Positions 35,526 to 48,480 are shown, counted from the stretch's first letter. The stretch: 64,000 bases of DNA from Lumbricus terrestris (GCA_949752735.1 OX457047.1:40750498-40814497), one strand, 5' to 3'. Notes: generated from the sequence alone by a model not told the origin. Program-made: numbers and translations.

Positions 35526-36950
35526 GAAAGAAAAGGCGAAGGAGAAGAAAGAAGTTGAAAAGCATCACAAAGAATAGAATTGATCTATACTGGAAATAAT
35601 AATTATTATTCTAATATTATTATGCTGATGGGGAATATGGACGAAGGTGAGTATAAGGAGAAGCATGAGAGGACGAGGAGGTGGAGGAGGTGGAGGAGGA
35701 GTAAGAGGAGGAAGAGGGGGAGGAGATGGAAAGCTGGGGGGAAAAGGTGGAGACAAATAGCAACACGAAGCAGCTGAGCAAAACCGGAGTCTGAAAAAAG
35801 TTTGGAAACTTGGAAGAAGAGAAAAAATATAAGAAGTAAGGCAGACGAGGTAAACAGGAGAGGAGGAGGAAGAGGAGGAGGAGAAGGAGAAGGTCATCCA
35901 TGGAAGGCAGGAAAAAGAAGAAGAAATTGGAACACAGCATGTAGAAAAGGAGAAGTCTGGAAAAATGGAGCGTGAACAGGAATATGAAGCAGCTGAGAAT
36001 GGAGTTGTAGTGTACTAAAGAAAATGGTTCTGAGGAAGAACATGGAAAAGTTACATGAGTTACGAATTGGGATTTTTTTTAAATAAGGAACTAGGAAACG
36101 CAGGAACAAGAGAGGGGAAAGATGAGAAGACGGAAGAGGGAGGAGCGATGGAAGGGAGAAGATAAAAATGGAGGAGGCGGAGCAAGAGTTGGAGAAAGGA
36201 GAAAGCATAGGAGCGGAAGAGATAATATAAGGACGAGGAGTGATAGAAGGGAGGAGTGACAGAAGGGAGGAGTGATAGAAGGGAGGAATGATATAAGGGA
36301 GGAGAGATAGAAGAAAGGAGTGATAGGTGGGAGGAAAATTGATGGGGATGCGGAAAACGAAGCCAGAGAGTACGATAGATTGGAGGCGGAGGTGGAGAGA
36401 GAATTAGGAAGAGAGAGAATGTGAAGAAGAGAGTCAAGAAGTAGGAGAAGGAGGAGGAGGAGGAGGAGGAGAAGAAGAAAAATCAGGAGGAGGAGGAGGA
36501 GGAGAAGGAGAAGGAGGAGGAGTTGGAGATAATTATAGAAGGAGGAGTAGAGATAGAGAGAAGGAGAGGAAAATATATAAGGTGGCGGTGGAGAGAACAT
36601 AAATAAAGATGTAGGACGCACAGAAGGAGGAAGTGGAGAGACAACGAGGAGGGTAGATGGAGAGACATGGAGTGGGAGAGATGGAATAGGAGGGAAAGAG
36701 GAGAAAGACGGAGAGAAGAAGGAGAAGGAGTAGAAAGAGGAGAAAGAAGAAGATGAGAAGAAAGAGGAGCACTAAGAGGAGAAGAAAAATAATAAGAGAA
36801 GAAGAGGAGGAGGAGGAGGAGGAGGAGAAGGAGGAGGAGGAAGAGAAGAGAAGGAGTAAAAGATGAGGAGTAGGAATAGGAGGGAAAGGAGGAGAAACGG
36901 AAGGGGGAAGAGGAGGCTGCTGAAATTTGTTCGCTCGAAATCGTCGTCGA
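35526..36950. repeat. 1.4-kb purine-rich tract
   Basis: A and G dominate the + strand (GGAGGA, GAAGAA, AGGAG). 36240-36320 contains a GGAGTGATAGAAGG unit repeated about five times. Long minus-strand Ser/Leu/Pro frames arise from this composition. Confidence 0.9.
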
Positions 36951-36974
36951 TAGTCGATAGAGCGGTCGCAAATG

Positions 36975-37365
36975 ATTTCCTCTCTTCAGTCAATCCCCCC
37001 CTCTACCCATCCCTCAACCCTCCCTCCCCTTACCCTCCTTATATTCTCAATCTACACTCCCTCTACCATCCCTCCACCTATCCCTCAATCCCTCTCTCAA
37101 CCCTGCCTCAACTCTGCCTCTACCCTTCCCTCTACCCTCCCTTTACTCTCTCTATGCTCTCAATATACACGCCCTCTCCCCACCTATCGTCCCATCCTTC
37201 TACCCCTCCCACGCCTTCATCGTCCTGCCCTCCTCTTTCCCCATTCTTCAAGCCCAATCGCTCCCCCACCGTTCCCTCCCGTTCTGCCTTCCCATCGTAT
37301 AGCCTGGATATCTCTTGATGGTTCATTATTACCAGGGAACCAGTCTTAATCGATACAGTCGCTCT
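36975..37365. repeat. Pyrimidine-rich (CCCTC) tract
   Basis: CCCTCCCTC and CTACCC units. It starts within 30 bases of the end of the purine block. Confidence 0.85.
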
Positions 37366-37420
37366 CCCCCCCTCTCTCTCTCTCTCTCTCTGTCTCTGTC
37401 TGTCTCTGTCTCTGTCTCTG

Positions 37421-37458
<38 letters not shown>

Positions 37459-37461
37459 TCG

Positions 37462-37537
<76 letters not shown>

Positions 37538-37560
37538 CTCGCTCTCGTTCTCTCTCTGCG
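37366..37560. repeat. (CT)n array
   Basis: CTCTGT at first, then nearly pure CT with a few CTCG units. Confidence 0.95.
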
Positions 37561-37614
37561 TCAGTCGAACGATAATCAATCAGTTTCCATCCGAGGGCCG
37601 AGAACAAACCACTC

Positions 37615-38390
37615 CCTTGTCTCTCCCTCACTCACGTCGTCTATGTCTGTCTGAGTCTCTCTCTGTCTGTCTGTCTGTCTCTGCTCCTGTCTCTCTGTCT
37701 CTGTCTACCTGTTTGTCTGTCTGTCTGTCTCTCTTCACCTCTATCTCTGTCTGTCTGTTTCTGTCTTCCTGTCTGTATGTATGTCTATATCTGTATGTCG
37801 CTGTCTCTCTGTTTCTGTCTCTGTATGTGTCTCTGAATGTCTGTATCTCTGTCTGTCTGTCTCTCTCGCTCTCTCTCGCCCTCTTGACCTCTATAGTTGC
37901 CTCTTTTCCTATGCCCATCTATGCATGTCTGTGCCTCTGTCTGTTTCTTTTTTGTCTCTGCCATTGTCTGTCTTTGTCTGTCTCCGTGTCTTGTGTGTGT
38001 GTCTCGTTCTCTTCCTCTATCTTTGTCTCTCTATCTCTGTCACACTCCGTCACTTTCCGTCTCTGCAACTCCCTGGTTTTTTCTGTTTGTGTTTGTGTCT
38101 GTGTCTATATCTGTCTGTCTTCATCTCCCTCACTGTCAGTCTGTGTGTATGTCTATGTCAACATCTAATCTCTTTGTCTTTCGTTCTGCATCTTTCTCGT
38201 TTTTCTACGTCTCTCTACTTCTCTATGGCTGTCTCTGTCTGACTGTCTGTCTGTTACCCTGTTTGCCCCTGTCTGTCTGCCACTCTGTCTGTCTGTCTTT
38301 CTCTCTTGCTCTCTCTGTCTCTCTGTCTCTCTCCCTCTCTCTTTCCCTCTCTCTGTCTTCCTCTCTCTCCCGCTTGGTTTTTTTCTGCCT
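37615..38390. repeat. (CTGT)n degenerate array
   Basis: CTGTCTCTG variants over 770 bases. Confidence 0.88.
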
Positions 38391-38804
38391 CTATCTCCAC
38401 CTTCCACGTCCTCCCACCGTCTATCCGTCCATCATCTTGTCTGTCCTTATATGCATTCGTCCTTTCGTCCGCCTCTCAATTCGTCCTTTTCTTCAATCAT
38501 TCATTCATCCGTCTGTCCTCCCTACGTTCGTCCTTCCATCCATCAGGACCGCTCTCCACTGGTCTGTCCATATAGGACCGAAGGCCACCGTGAACCCAAC
38601 TCCCCGATACGTCTACTTCCACTCCCCTTCTTCTCCCCATCTTCCTCCTGTCCCTGCTGCTCCCTGTGGTTCTGATCGGCGTGAGGGTGGCTGCTTCACA
38701 GTCCCCCTCCGCGCGTCTCCGATAATCGTGCGCTGTTGGGAGCCCCTCCTCTTCCACTCCTATTTATCCCCTTCCTCCTCCTCCTCCTCTCCTCCTCCTC
38801 CTCC

Positions 38805-38839
<35 letters not shown>

Positions 38840-39175
38840 CTCCCCCTCCTTGTTTTTCTAACTCATCGTCTCTCTACACCACCTTCTATATCTCTGCTCC
38901 TTCCTCTGTGTCTGCTTCTACATTTACCTTTCCTCCTACTTCTCTATCCTCTTCACTCTCTATCTCCTCCTCCTCCTTCTTCTTCTCCTCCTCCTCCTTC
39001 TCCTCTTCCTCCCTCATTCGATTTCTCCTTCTTCCTCTCAATTATCTTTCCATTCCTTCAATCTCTCAGTCTGTATTCGTCCCTCTTCTTCTCCTTTTTC
39101 CTTCCATCACTGATCCCTGGTATTTTCTCTCCTCCTCAACCTCCTGCTCCTCCTGCTCCTCCTCTTCTCGATCTA
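38391..39175. repeat. Pyrimidine-rich tract with small mixed islands
   Basis: CCATC/CGTC-type sequence to 38560, a mixed CpG-containing island 38560-38750, then (CTC)n most regular at 38768-38850. Confidence 0.85.
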
Positions 39176-39224
39176 ACGGCGATGGCTTGAACTCCCGGAG
39201 TGGTCGCAGCTGAGAAGATGGAGA

Positions 39225-39385
39225 ATGATTAGGTGGTGGCGATGGTGATAGTGGTGATGGTGTGGTGGTTGTAGTGGCGGTTGCGTGGTGGTGTGGTTGT
39301 GTTGTTGTTGTTGTTGTTGGTGGTGGTGGCAATGGTGATGGTGTGTTGATGATGTTGGTGGTGGTGGCGGTGGAAGAGGAGAAGG
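39225..39385. repeat. (GGT)n/(GTT)n array
   Basis: GGTGGTGATGG and GTTGTTGTT units. Confidence 0.9.
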
Positions 39386-40330
39386 CTTTGTATATGTAAT
39401 GACATGGGGAAGAGGTTGAAGAGGAGATGGTGAAAGAGAAGGAGAAGTAGGATAATGATGAAGAACAAGAAACCTTTGAGACGTTTGGAAATGATGGAAA
39501 CTGCAGAGAGAGAATATAATTGGAGAAGGACGGAGAATGAGGAAGAGAATGGGTAAAGAGAACAGGTAGAATAGGAAAGTACAGATAATGTGGGAGATAG
39601 GAGAGCAGGTCAGAGGGAAGAGAGGAGAGGAGTGAAGAGAAGAGTAAAAGAGAGGTGAGAGAGGAGAAGAGAAGAGAAGAGAGGAGAAGAGAGGAGACCA
39701 GAGCAGAGCAGAGGAGAGGAGAGGAGAGCAGAGCAGAAAAAGGAAGTGGAGGGCAGAGAGAGGAGAGGGGAGGGACTGCGAGGAGAAGATGCGTTGAGGT
39801 TTTTGGAGAAGATGGCATGAGGGGGGGGGCGGAGAGAGAGAGACGAAAGAATCGCATAGAGGAAGCGGCTGCAGTTGGATGAAGGGGGAGAACGGAGGAG
39901 GAGGGAATCGAGGAGAGGGTGGGTGGTTGTACAAGGGAGTATCGGGGAGCGGAGGGCGGTGGGATGGGGGAGGTAGGTGGAGAACGAAGAGCGTTGCTGT
40001 GGGAGGGGAATGTGGAGGAGGGGGACTTGGCAGGAATCGAAGAGGAGGGAAGGAGGGAGAAGGAGTGATAAGGGAATGGCACGGCAGGAAGAGGGGGATG
40101 GAGCACGGGAGAAGGAGGAGGAGGGATGGCAGGATGGAAGCTTTTCATTCCGGTTGAGTCCTCCTTCGACGATGCGTTGGTGGCCACTATGCGAGGCAGA
40201 CGCAGGAAGGAGGGAGGGATGGAGGGAGGGAGGGAGGGAGTAATGAGGGAGGGTGGGAGGGAGGAAAGATGGAGGGAGGTGCAATGTAAGGGAGACAGAG
40301 TGGGAGGCAGGACGGAAGGATGACAGGGAG
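39386..40330. repeat. Purine-rich (GAGA, GGAG, GGAGGGA) tract
   Basis: AGAGGAGAGGAG at 39600-39770; GGAGGGAGGGA at 40210-40260. A non-repetitive island of about 60 bases lies at 40140-40200. Confidence 0.88.
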
Positions 40331-40431
40331 AAAGGAAGGCGCACAGCGAGACATACAGGCAAGCATAGATGGAGGCAGGCAAAGAGTGAGACATATGCTG
40401 AGGGTGGGTTTTAGGGAGACTGACGGGGGTC

Positions 40432-40432
<1 letters not shown>

Positions 40433-40472
<40 letters not shown>

Positions 40473-40605
40473 TACACACACATACATACATACATACATA
40501 CATACATACATACATACATACATACATACATACATACATACATACATACATACATACATACATACATACATACATACATACATACATACATACATGCATA
40601 CATGG
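40433..40605. repeat. (CAGA)n-(CATA)n compound array
   Basis: CAGA at 40433-40472 passes through ACACACA into perfect CATA to about 40593. Confidence 0.97.
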
Positions 40606-40825
40606 GGCAGGCTGTGAGGGAGGCAGAGATCGATGTAGGGAGGTAGAGAGGGAGGCATGGAGGGAAGCAGGGAGGGAGGGATAAAGAAGGACGGCAAGCA
40701 GAGAGGCTGTCAGGGTAGAACAGAGAGATTGACTGAATGAAAGAGTGGCTAAACGAATGAAGTGAGCCAGGCGAGGGATGGAGGAGGTTTTCGTATCTGC
40801 GGTGAATTCAGGAGATAACGCAGAG
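40606..40825. other. Mixed purine-rich spacer
   Basis: GGGAGGCA-type low complexity, then about 80 bases of mixed sequence. No gene. Confidence 0.5.
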
Positions 40826-41565
40826 AGGAAGGAAGGAAGGAAGGAAGGAAGGAAGGAAGGAAAGAAGGAAGCAAGGAAGGAAGGAATGAATGAAGGAAGG
40901 AAGGATGGATGGAAGGAAGGAAGGAAGGAAGGAAGGATGGAAGGATGGAAGGATGGAAGGATGGAAGGAAGGAAGGATGGAAGGATGGAAGGATGGAAGG
41001 ATGGAAGGAAGGAAGGAAGGAAGGATGGAAGGATGGAAGGATGGAAGGATGGAAGGATGGAAGGAAGGAAGGATGGAAGGATGGAAGGATGGAAGGATGG
41101 ATGGAAGGATGGAAGGATGGAAGGATGGAAGGATGGAAGGATGGAAGGATGGAAGGAAGGAAGGATGGAAGGATGGAAGGATGGAAGGATGGAAGGATGG
41201 AAGGAAGGAAGGATGGAAGGATGGAAGGATGGAAGGATGGATGGAAGGAAGGATGGAAGGATGGAAGGATGGAAGGATGGAAGGATGGAAGGATGGAAGG
41301 ATGGAAGGATGGAAGGATGGAAGGAAGGAAGGATGGAAGGATGGAAGGATGGAAGGATGGAAGGATGGAAGGATGGAAGGATGGAAGGATGGAAGGATGG
41401 AAGGAAGGAAGGAAGGAACGAAGGATTGAAGGAAGGAAGGAAGAATAGAAGGAAGGAAGGAAGGATGGAACGAACGAACGAACGAACGAACGAACGAACG
41501 AAGGAAGGCACGAAGGAACGAAGGAACGAAGGAAGGAAGGAAAAACGAAAGAAAAAAAGGTGGAC
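40826..41565. repeat. (GGAA)n/(GGAT)n array with higher-order structure
   Basis: GGAAGGATGGAAGGAT octamers alternate with GGAAGGAAGGAA in groups that recur at about 60-75 bases; (GAAC)n at 41467-41500. Confidence 0.97.
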
Positions 41566-41639
41566 GGATTGAAGAATGAATTTATGGCAGAAAAGAAAAA
41601 GGAAGAAAGAAAAAAATTGAAAAATGAATGCGTGGAAGG

Positions 41640-42035
41640 AAGGAAGGAAGGAACAGAAGAATGGATGGTGGAAGGAAGGAAGTAACAGAAGAATGGATGG
41701 TGGATGAAAGGAAGGAACAGAAGAATGGATGGTGGATGAAAGGAAGGAACAGAAGAATGGATGGTGGAAGGAAGGAAGGAACAGAAGAATGGATGGTGGA
41801 TGAAAGGAAGGAACAGAAGAATGGATGGTGGAAGGAAGGAAGGAACAGAAGAATGGAAGGTGGAACAGACGAACGGACGGATGAAAGGAAGGAAGAAGAG
41901 ACTGATGCACGGACGGATGGACGGGTGGATGGATGGAAGGAGTGAGTGGATGGACGGAGGGTGGATGGAAGAATGGAAGGATGGATGGATGGATGGAAGA
42001 GTGGATGGGTGGACGGATTCAAGGACGAATGGATA
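41640..42035. repeat. 40-44-bp minisatellite and GGAT tail
   Basis: Units of about 42 bp with GGAACAGAAGAATGGATGGTG repeat about six times (41648-41860), then GGATGGATGGA to 42030. Confidence 0.93.
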
Positions 42036-42084
42036 GACGATATAGCTGAACAAACCAATTGGATAGCGGAAGGACGGACGCATG

Positions 42085-42111
42085 GAGAGATAAACAGACA
42101 GACGGACAGTC

Positions 42112-42150
<39 letters not shown>

Positions 42151-42205
42151 TAGACAGAGGACATATCGATGGACAGACAGACGGACAGATGGACAGACTG
42201 TAGGA
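42085..42205. repeat. (CAGA)n
   Basis: CAGACAGACAGA with GGACA variants. 42206-42515 is G-rich mixed sequence without a gene. Confidence 0.93.
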
Positions 42206-42519
42206 ACGAGGCATCGAAAGTGGGGGGGTGATGGGGGTGGAGGAGAGAGGAGTGTGGGAAGCAATGGATGCGCGCCAGAGGCATGGAGGATGAATTGTGG
42301 AATCGGTGGATGGAGATGGAGCGAGGGAGGTGGAAGGGGATGGTGGGCTGCAGCAGCAGGGTAGGAGGAAGGAGGTGGAGGAGGAGTGGATAGACGGAGC
42401 CAGGGAAGAGAAGAAGGCTCATACACAGAGAGGGATATTATGGATGGAAGCCGACTACAGGTGGGAGATGAACATGTTCAGTGTATATTGCGGAAGCGCG
42501 TGGAAAAATCTATCTATCT

Positions 42520-42720
42520 ATTAGTAATGTTACTAATTAGCAACTTCTATAGCGCCACGTTGTATAATATAGCGCACAGGGCAGCAGTCGATGACGCTTC
42601 TAAGCCAAACAGTAGTCAGATTAGAATTAAACATCCAGATGGCCAGTCATTTGGATATGCAAATGCATGGGGCGAGCAATCTGTGGGTGATTATGAAGAG
42701 ATTGGGTGAACATTGGGGAA
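42520..42720 (-). mobile_element. SINE-like fragment
   Basis: CTATAGCGCCAC near 42548 resembles the inverted GGCGCTATA end of the SINE family seen elsewhere. The rest does not match clearly. An octamer ATGCAAAT reads at 42657-42664. Confidence 0.3.
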
Positions 42721-43264
42721 TGGGAAAGAAGGGGAGGGTGACACATCAAGAGAGATAGGACCCAGGATGGGTGGGTTTTCCATCGATCCATTATTGCCAA
42801 GGAAGGACTGTGTAGGGCTAGTTTATGATCGATAATATTATTAATGACTAGATGTATTTTTTTCATACAAAATTATGATAACAAATATATGTACTGAATT
42901 TTTCAGTCAATACTGCAGGATAAATAGGGATTAGACGTATTAATCATCTTTTTCTGATATATTCTGTTGTATGATTTATTAATCCATTGTATGGCTTTAA
43001 TCTAATCAAATCGTGTCTTTAGCATCAATCGTAGACCTATTTACATTCATTCTCATCAAGTTCAATACAAGCATATTATATTCATTCATACATTATAATT
43101 ATACAATGTTATACATACATGCATATATCATATATTATTGTAAAATAGGCCTATATTAGCATTATATAATATCGCAATAATATTACATAATATCATATTG
43201 CACACATACATACATGCACACATAGCCTAATCTTTTTAAATCAGCGCACATGTACCTCTAGTCG
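42721..43264. other. AT-rich intronic sequence, nothing recognised
   Basis: Contains a TAGGCCTA site (43146-43153) and TAATATTATATAAT-type sequence. Confidence 0.5.
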
Positions 43265-43464
43265 ACTGCATGTGTTTGTGCGCGCTTTGAGTTGGTTTGT
43301 GCGTGTGTCTGTGCGTGTTTGAGATGGTGTGTTTTAGTGTGTATAATAGGCATATTTGTGTGTGTGTGCGTGTGTGTTTATGCGCGTGTTTACGTGTGTT
43401 TGAGATAGTGTGTTTTCGTGTGTATATAGACTTGTCCTTGTGTGTGTGTGTGTGTTTGTGTGTG

Positions 43465-43520
<56 letters not shown>

Positions 43521-43535
43521 TGTGTGTATTACGCG
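43265..43535. repeat. (GT)n with a degenerate 110-bp duplication
   Basis: TTTGAGATxGTGTGTTTT occurs at about 43318 and 43398 within GT-rich sequence; pure GT at 43465-43518. Confidence 0.9.
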
Positions 43536-43584
43536 CATAAATTTCCATAATTAACAAGCAGACCTCTATGACCGGAATTGCCTC

Positions 43585-44690
43585 GCCATGCTGCTCCTCC
43601 TTCTCCTCCTCCTCGTCCTTATTTCCCTCATCCACCGCCACCTCCTCTCTCACAACCTCTTCCTCCTCCGCGTCCTCCTGCTCGTACTCCTTCTTTTTGT
43701 CCTCCTCCTTTTCCTCCACCGCCACCGCCACCACCACCACCACCACCGCCACCACCACCACCACCACCTCCTCTTCCCCTATCTTTCTCCTACATGAACT
43801 CATCCCATTTTCCTATTCTCTATCTCCTTCCGCTCTTTCCTCTTTCCATACACCTTTCTCGTCTATACTTTATTCCACTCTTCCGCTTCCACCTCTTCCA
43901 CCTCTTCTTCTCTTCCGCCTTCTTCTCTATCTTCTCCATTTCATGTTTATCCCTATTCGCGCACACACACACAGCTCTTTCTGCATGCACTTCTTTGTCG
44001 TTGCGCTTATTCCTCTACATCTATCCATCCATCTCCCTACCTCCTCCTCTCGCTTCTCCTCCTCTTACTCTTCCTCTTCTTCCTCATCCTCCTCTTCTTC
44101 GACTTCCTCTTCCTCCTTTACCTGCCCCTCCTCTTCCTCATTCCCTTTTCACTTGCTTTATTCCTCTCGTCCATTGTAATCTCTTTCCACTTTCTCTTCC
44201 TCCATAACTTGCATCTTTTCTCCCGTTCTCCTCTTCCTCCTCTTCCCCATCCCTTCCTCCATCTCCATATTGCCTTCTTTACTCCGCCGCCATCTCCTTC
44301 CTCTTCATCCTCCTCCTCCTCTCCTTCCCCCTCCTCTCCTTCACTCCCTCCTCTCCGTTCTCTCCCTCCTCTCCCTTCTCTATCTCCTCTCCCTTCTCTA
44401 TCTCCTCTCTCACCTCTCCCTCTCCCTCCTCTCCACCTCTCCCTCCTCCTCCTCATTCTTATAACCAGGGCTATTCCTCTACGCCATTTCCTACCACTTC
44501 CTCCTCCAAAACCTGCTCCTCCTTCTTGTTTTTCCTCCTCCTCCTCCTCCTCCTCCTCCTCCTCCTCCTCCCCCGCCTCCTCATTCCTTATCGCCGGCTT
44601 CATCCCTCTGCGCCATTGCGCCTCTTTCCCCATCCACCCACCCTCCCCCAATTCCCACCTCCCCCATCCTCTTTCCGGCGCCGCGCAATG
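43585..44690. repeat. 1.1-kb polypyrimidine tract
   Basis: (CTC)n, (CAC)n at 43718-43768 and CCTCTCC units throughout. A CA-rich interruption lies at 43958-43972. Confidence 0.9.
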
Positions 44691-45118
44691 CATGATGGAT
44701 GCCGGAAGCGGTCCTTCCCATGATGCTCAGCTCCTTTACGCCGACGAACGAACGAACGAACGGACGAACGCATAGACACAGCTGCCAGCAAGAGCAGCAG
44801 CAGAGCTGCAGCAGAGTAGCTGCTGCACATGCGCACTGGATATATTATATCGAGGCAGTAAAGACTTCGTCGCTTCTCTAGATTTATCATTTCCGCCCAC
44901 ATCTATCAGTGACGTTGCCAGGGCTGCGAGGATGGAGGGCCAGGCTAGGGGATTGGAGGGGTAGGACTGTAGGGGATCCGAGGGACTTGTGGCGGAGAGC
45001 AGATCAGGGCCCTTGTCGAGGATAGTGGGACAGAAGCCTGCTGGAGAGTTTTTTTCAATTCATTGGTAATATTTTGTGTGCTCTGGTATTCTCAATTTCC
45101 AATCATCGCCGCCGCTTA
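44691..45118. other. Mixed sequence with (GAAC)n
   Basis: CGAACGAACGAACG at 44742-44770 and CAGCAGCAG near 44790. The rest is non-repetitive with no gene seen. Confidence 0.5.
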
Positions 45119-45470
<352 letters not shown>

Positions 45471-45669
45471 GTTGTTGAGAGCACCCGAGGGATCATAAAT
45501 GCCTCTGGTAAAAAAAAAATATGGCCATTTTGGACTGGTCTCTAAACAAATGTTTAGAAATGATGTCTCTTAGGGATCCTAAATACCTCGAGGCAAAAAA
45601 AAATGGATAATAATGACAGCGGCAGCAGCAGCAGCAGCTGCAGAAGTAGTAGTAATAGCAATGTAGCTA

Positions 45670-46070
45670 AAATAGCAATGTTCGACTGCTTGACTGATTG
45701 ATGTGTCGATACTTTGATTTATTGCTTGATCGATTGATTGATTGATTGGTTGATTGATTTGCTGATTGATTGATTGACGATGCATTGGTTGATTGACATT
45801 TTGATGGTTGTCTGTGTGACTGACCGACTGATTGATTGATCGATGTATTGATTGGTTTATTGATTGATTGATTGATTGATGGATTGATTGATTAACCGAC
45901 TGATTGATTGGATGATTGATTAATTGATTAACCGACTGATTGATTGATTGATGGATCGATTTATTGATTTATTGATTGATTGATTAATTCACCGACTGAT
46001 TGATTGGATGATTGATTGATTAATTGATCGATTGATTGATTGATTGATGGATGGATTGATGAACATGTTT
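45670..46070. repeat. (GATT)n with higher-order repeats
   Basis: GATTGATTGATTG; the segment ATTAACCGACTGATTGATTGG recurs at about 45890, 45927 and 45985. Confidence 0.93.
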
Positions 46071-46699
46071 ATTTGTAAGGATTCTGACATCCCTTCGCTT
46101 ACCACACGTACAGTCTTTTGCAAGGGACTCAAAGACGTTATGGCGTAGACCTATTATATCCACATCACACACATATACAAACACAAACACACACTAACCC
46201 GCGCGCGCGCACACACATACGCATAATGGTGGTCGCATACGGACATAATATATAGACCTGCATGCGCATGCACCCAGCCAGTGGCGGCTCTACAGAGGAG
46301 GCCAGGGGGGGCAGCTGCCCCCCCCAGTTGCCCCCCCAGATTCCCAGATTTTCGCGTCCAATTTATTGCAAAATGTGTTACATACTGGCCTGGCATACTG
46401 CTTACTTATTTCAAGTTATTTCCTTAGACATAATTAAAGATTCACTTATTAATATTATATTTTCGCGTTAGTAATTATTACTCACACAACACTTACTTAC
46501 TTGCTCATATATGATATATCTAGTCAATAATGGCATGCTCGTAAATCTTTGGTATGAACTATGTATTTAGGATCGTTGGTTTATTTGCGTTAAGGCTCTT
46601 CCGGAAGTTCCGGTCATTGCGGTCAATCTTTCTTTCATGCGATTGATTCGCACGCGGTCGGTTACAGAACTTTCACGTGTTCGTTAAGAATAACTTAAA

Positions 46700-47023
46700 A
46701 TGAGTGATATTAGACAAATGTTCAGTAAACCGAAAAAGAGGGCTAGAAATGAAGACGAATCTGTGCCTTCTGCCGACATTTCATTAACTTTGGACTCTTT
46801 GGTGGTCACTTCAGAGAGCACGAGTTGCTCGATCGCGCTGTTGGACGATGAACTGCCCGACGATATCATAGATTTTGAATCGAATGTAGAAAATCTGGAT
46901 GAATCTCAGGTGGGTAACTATATGTATAATGTGGTAATCGTTTTTTCATTTAAACGGACGAGCGGTGGTGCAGGTTCTCACTCGATCATTTCATTGCAAA
47001 ATGAAGATGGCCGAGGCCATTAA
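46700..47023 (+). pseudogene. N-terminal fragment of the hAT-encoded protein
   Basis: A 107-codon frame starting at an ATG 46700, with MSDIRQMFSKPKKRARNEDE: a short basic segment then an acidic stretch (DDELPDDIIDFES). This resembles the start of ZMYM/hAT transposases (MSDIRxFF-like). The real coding part probably stops at the donor-like CAG|GTGGGT (46910). Confidence 0.5.
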
Positions 47024-47312
47024 ACGGCCGCTACAGAAAATCGCTTTACCTTTATGTTAAATATAAATGTACACGCTTTTTATAGCAAAAGCTACTGTCA
47101 ATCGAAATACTTAACTGTACCCCTTACTATAACTAACATTTGCCTTACTATTGTATGGCCTCGACGCTGACCTACACCACGCCTAAATAAAATTATAGTA
47201 ATTAGGTAAGCTTATAATATAATCACTGACAGTTTGTAGGAGTTTCTATCACCAGTAGCATTTTCAGCTCATCTTAATTACTGCGAACTATCGAAGTGGT
47301 TTATCCGTATAC

Positions 47313-47570
47313 TTGAGGACCGGCAATCACGTGAGTTGTGGTTCGTTAGTATTTGAGATTTCAGGGCTGCCGGGTGGGCCGCTAGTGACAGCCTTTACTG
47401 ATAACCCATATTACATTCAATACATTGTACAGTTTGCTGAGTTTGAATATCAACATGTGGCAAATTGTAAATGTTGTCTTGAATCTGTTCGTGCAGAATC
47501 AATTAATATGGATGCTTTTGTGGACGAGTTTGATTCGAGGCACAACAATCGTAAACTTGCTCTTCATTAA
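47313..47570 (+). pseudogene. C-terminal fragment inside the hAT element
   Basis: An open frame of 85 codons; only the latter half (from about 47420, FAEFEYQHVANCKCCLESV) looks protein-like, ending FDSRHNNRKLALH and a stop. AATAAA at 47613-47618 follows. It is probably the remnant last exon of the element's gene. Confidence 0.4.
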
Positions 47571-47984
47571 CTGTATGTACATGTATTGTGTCTAATTGAT
47601 GTTTGAAATGTAAATAAAGTAATTCTGTTTTCAAAATTGATATTTATGTGTATAGCTTAAGGTTGTCGCTACCGTCGCTACGAACGATAACTTTTCAGTG
47701 CCCTTCTGTGTGGATTCATGTAGGTTGTGCAATAGGTTTTTATAGGCCAGGCTTTAAGCTGACCCCCATAACGTCCCTTTGCCCCCCCATTGCCCCCCTG
47801 TTGGAAAAACCTAGAGCCGCCACTGCACCCAGCGTACACGCATACGTGCAATAATGCAAATATATACATTATACATATACATTATACATATATAGTTATA
47901 TATATATATATTAATCTTTTCTCATTTAAACGCTCTGTCCGTTCCGTTTAATTAGTTGTCCGTGAATAATTCATCAGCGTCTCT

Positions 47985-48300
47985 CTTCGTCGCATCCATC
48001 CACCATTCATTCATCCATCCATTCATCCATTCAACCGTCCGACGTCCGTCCATCCATCCATTCATCCATCCATCCATCCATCCATCCATCCATCTATAAA
48101 TCCATCCATTCATCCATACATCCATCCATCCATCCATCCATCCATCTATACATTCCCATCCATACATCCATCCATCCATGCATCCGTCCATCCATCCATC
48201 TATCTATTCATTTCTCTATTCATCCATCCATCCATTCATCCATACATCCATCAATCCATCCATCCATACATTTATCCATCCATCCATCCTTCCATCCATA
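47985..48300. repeat. (CATC)n array
   Basis: CCATCCATCCAT with CATTCATC and CATACATC variants over 310 bases. Confidence 0.95.
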
Positions 48301-48349
48301 CTGAAGTGCGAAGGATGGGCGTTGGAAACGAGGGAATTCTGGAGACGAG

Positions 48350-48480
48350 TCAGTGTAAATGGAGAAGGAGGTGGTAACGGATGGAGGGGATGTGGCGGGT
48401 GGGAAAAGAAAGGAGAAGGTCGTGGAAGGTGAGCGGAAGAGGAGGAGAGGAGGAGGAGGAGGAGGAGGAGGCAGAGGATG
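48350..48480. repeat. GGA-rich tract
   Basis: GGAGGAGGAGG and GGAAGGTG units; followed by a mixed island 48480-48600. Confidence 0.75.

Larger units (their letters stand above)
46271..47833 (+). mobile_element. hAT element (1547 bp) with 8-bp duplication
   Basis: The element is 46279-47825. Exact CACCCAGC duplications flank it (46271-46278, 47826-47833). The ends are inverted: CAGTGGCGGCTCTA on the left and TAGAGCCGCCACTG on the right. Subterminal GGGGGGGCAGCTGCCCCCCC on the left pairs with C-runs on the right. It keeps two open fragments, but the catalytic centre is deleted. Confidence 0.95.

Noticed and set aside
39066..40697. 543-codon minus-strand frame
   Set aside because: Composed of GGT, GAGA and CATA repeat translations; neither end shows a start or splice context with normal protein sequence.
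40411..42422. Very long minus-strand frames of His-Pro-Ser-Ile/Phe-Leu-Pro repeats
   Set aside because: They are translations of the GGAA/GGAT and GACA arrays; no stop arises because the repeat contains none.
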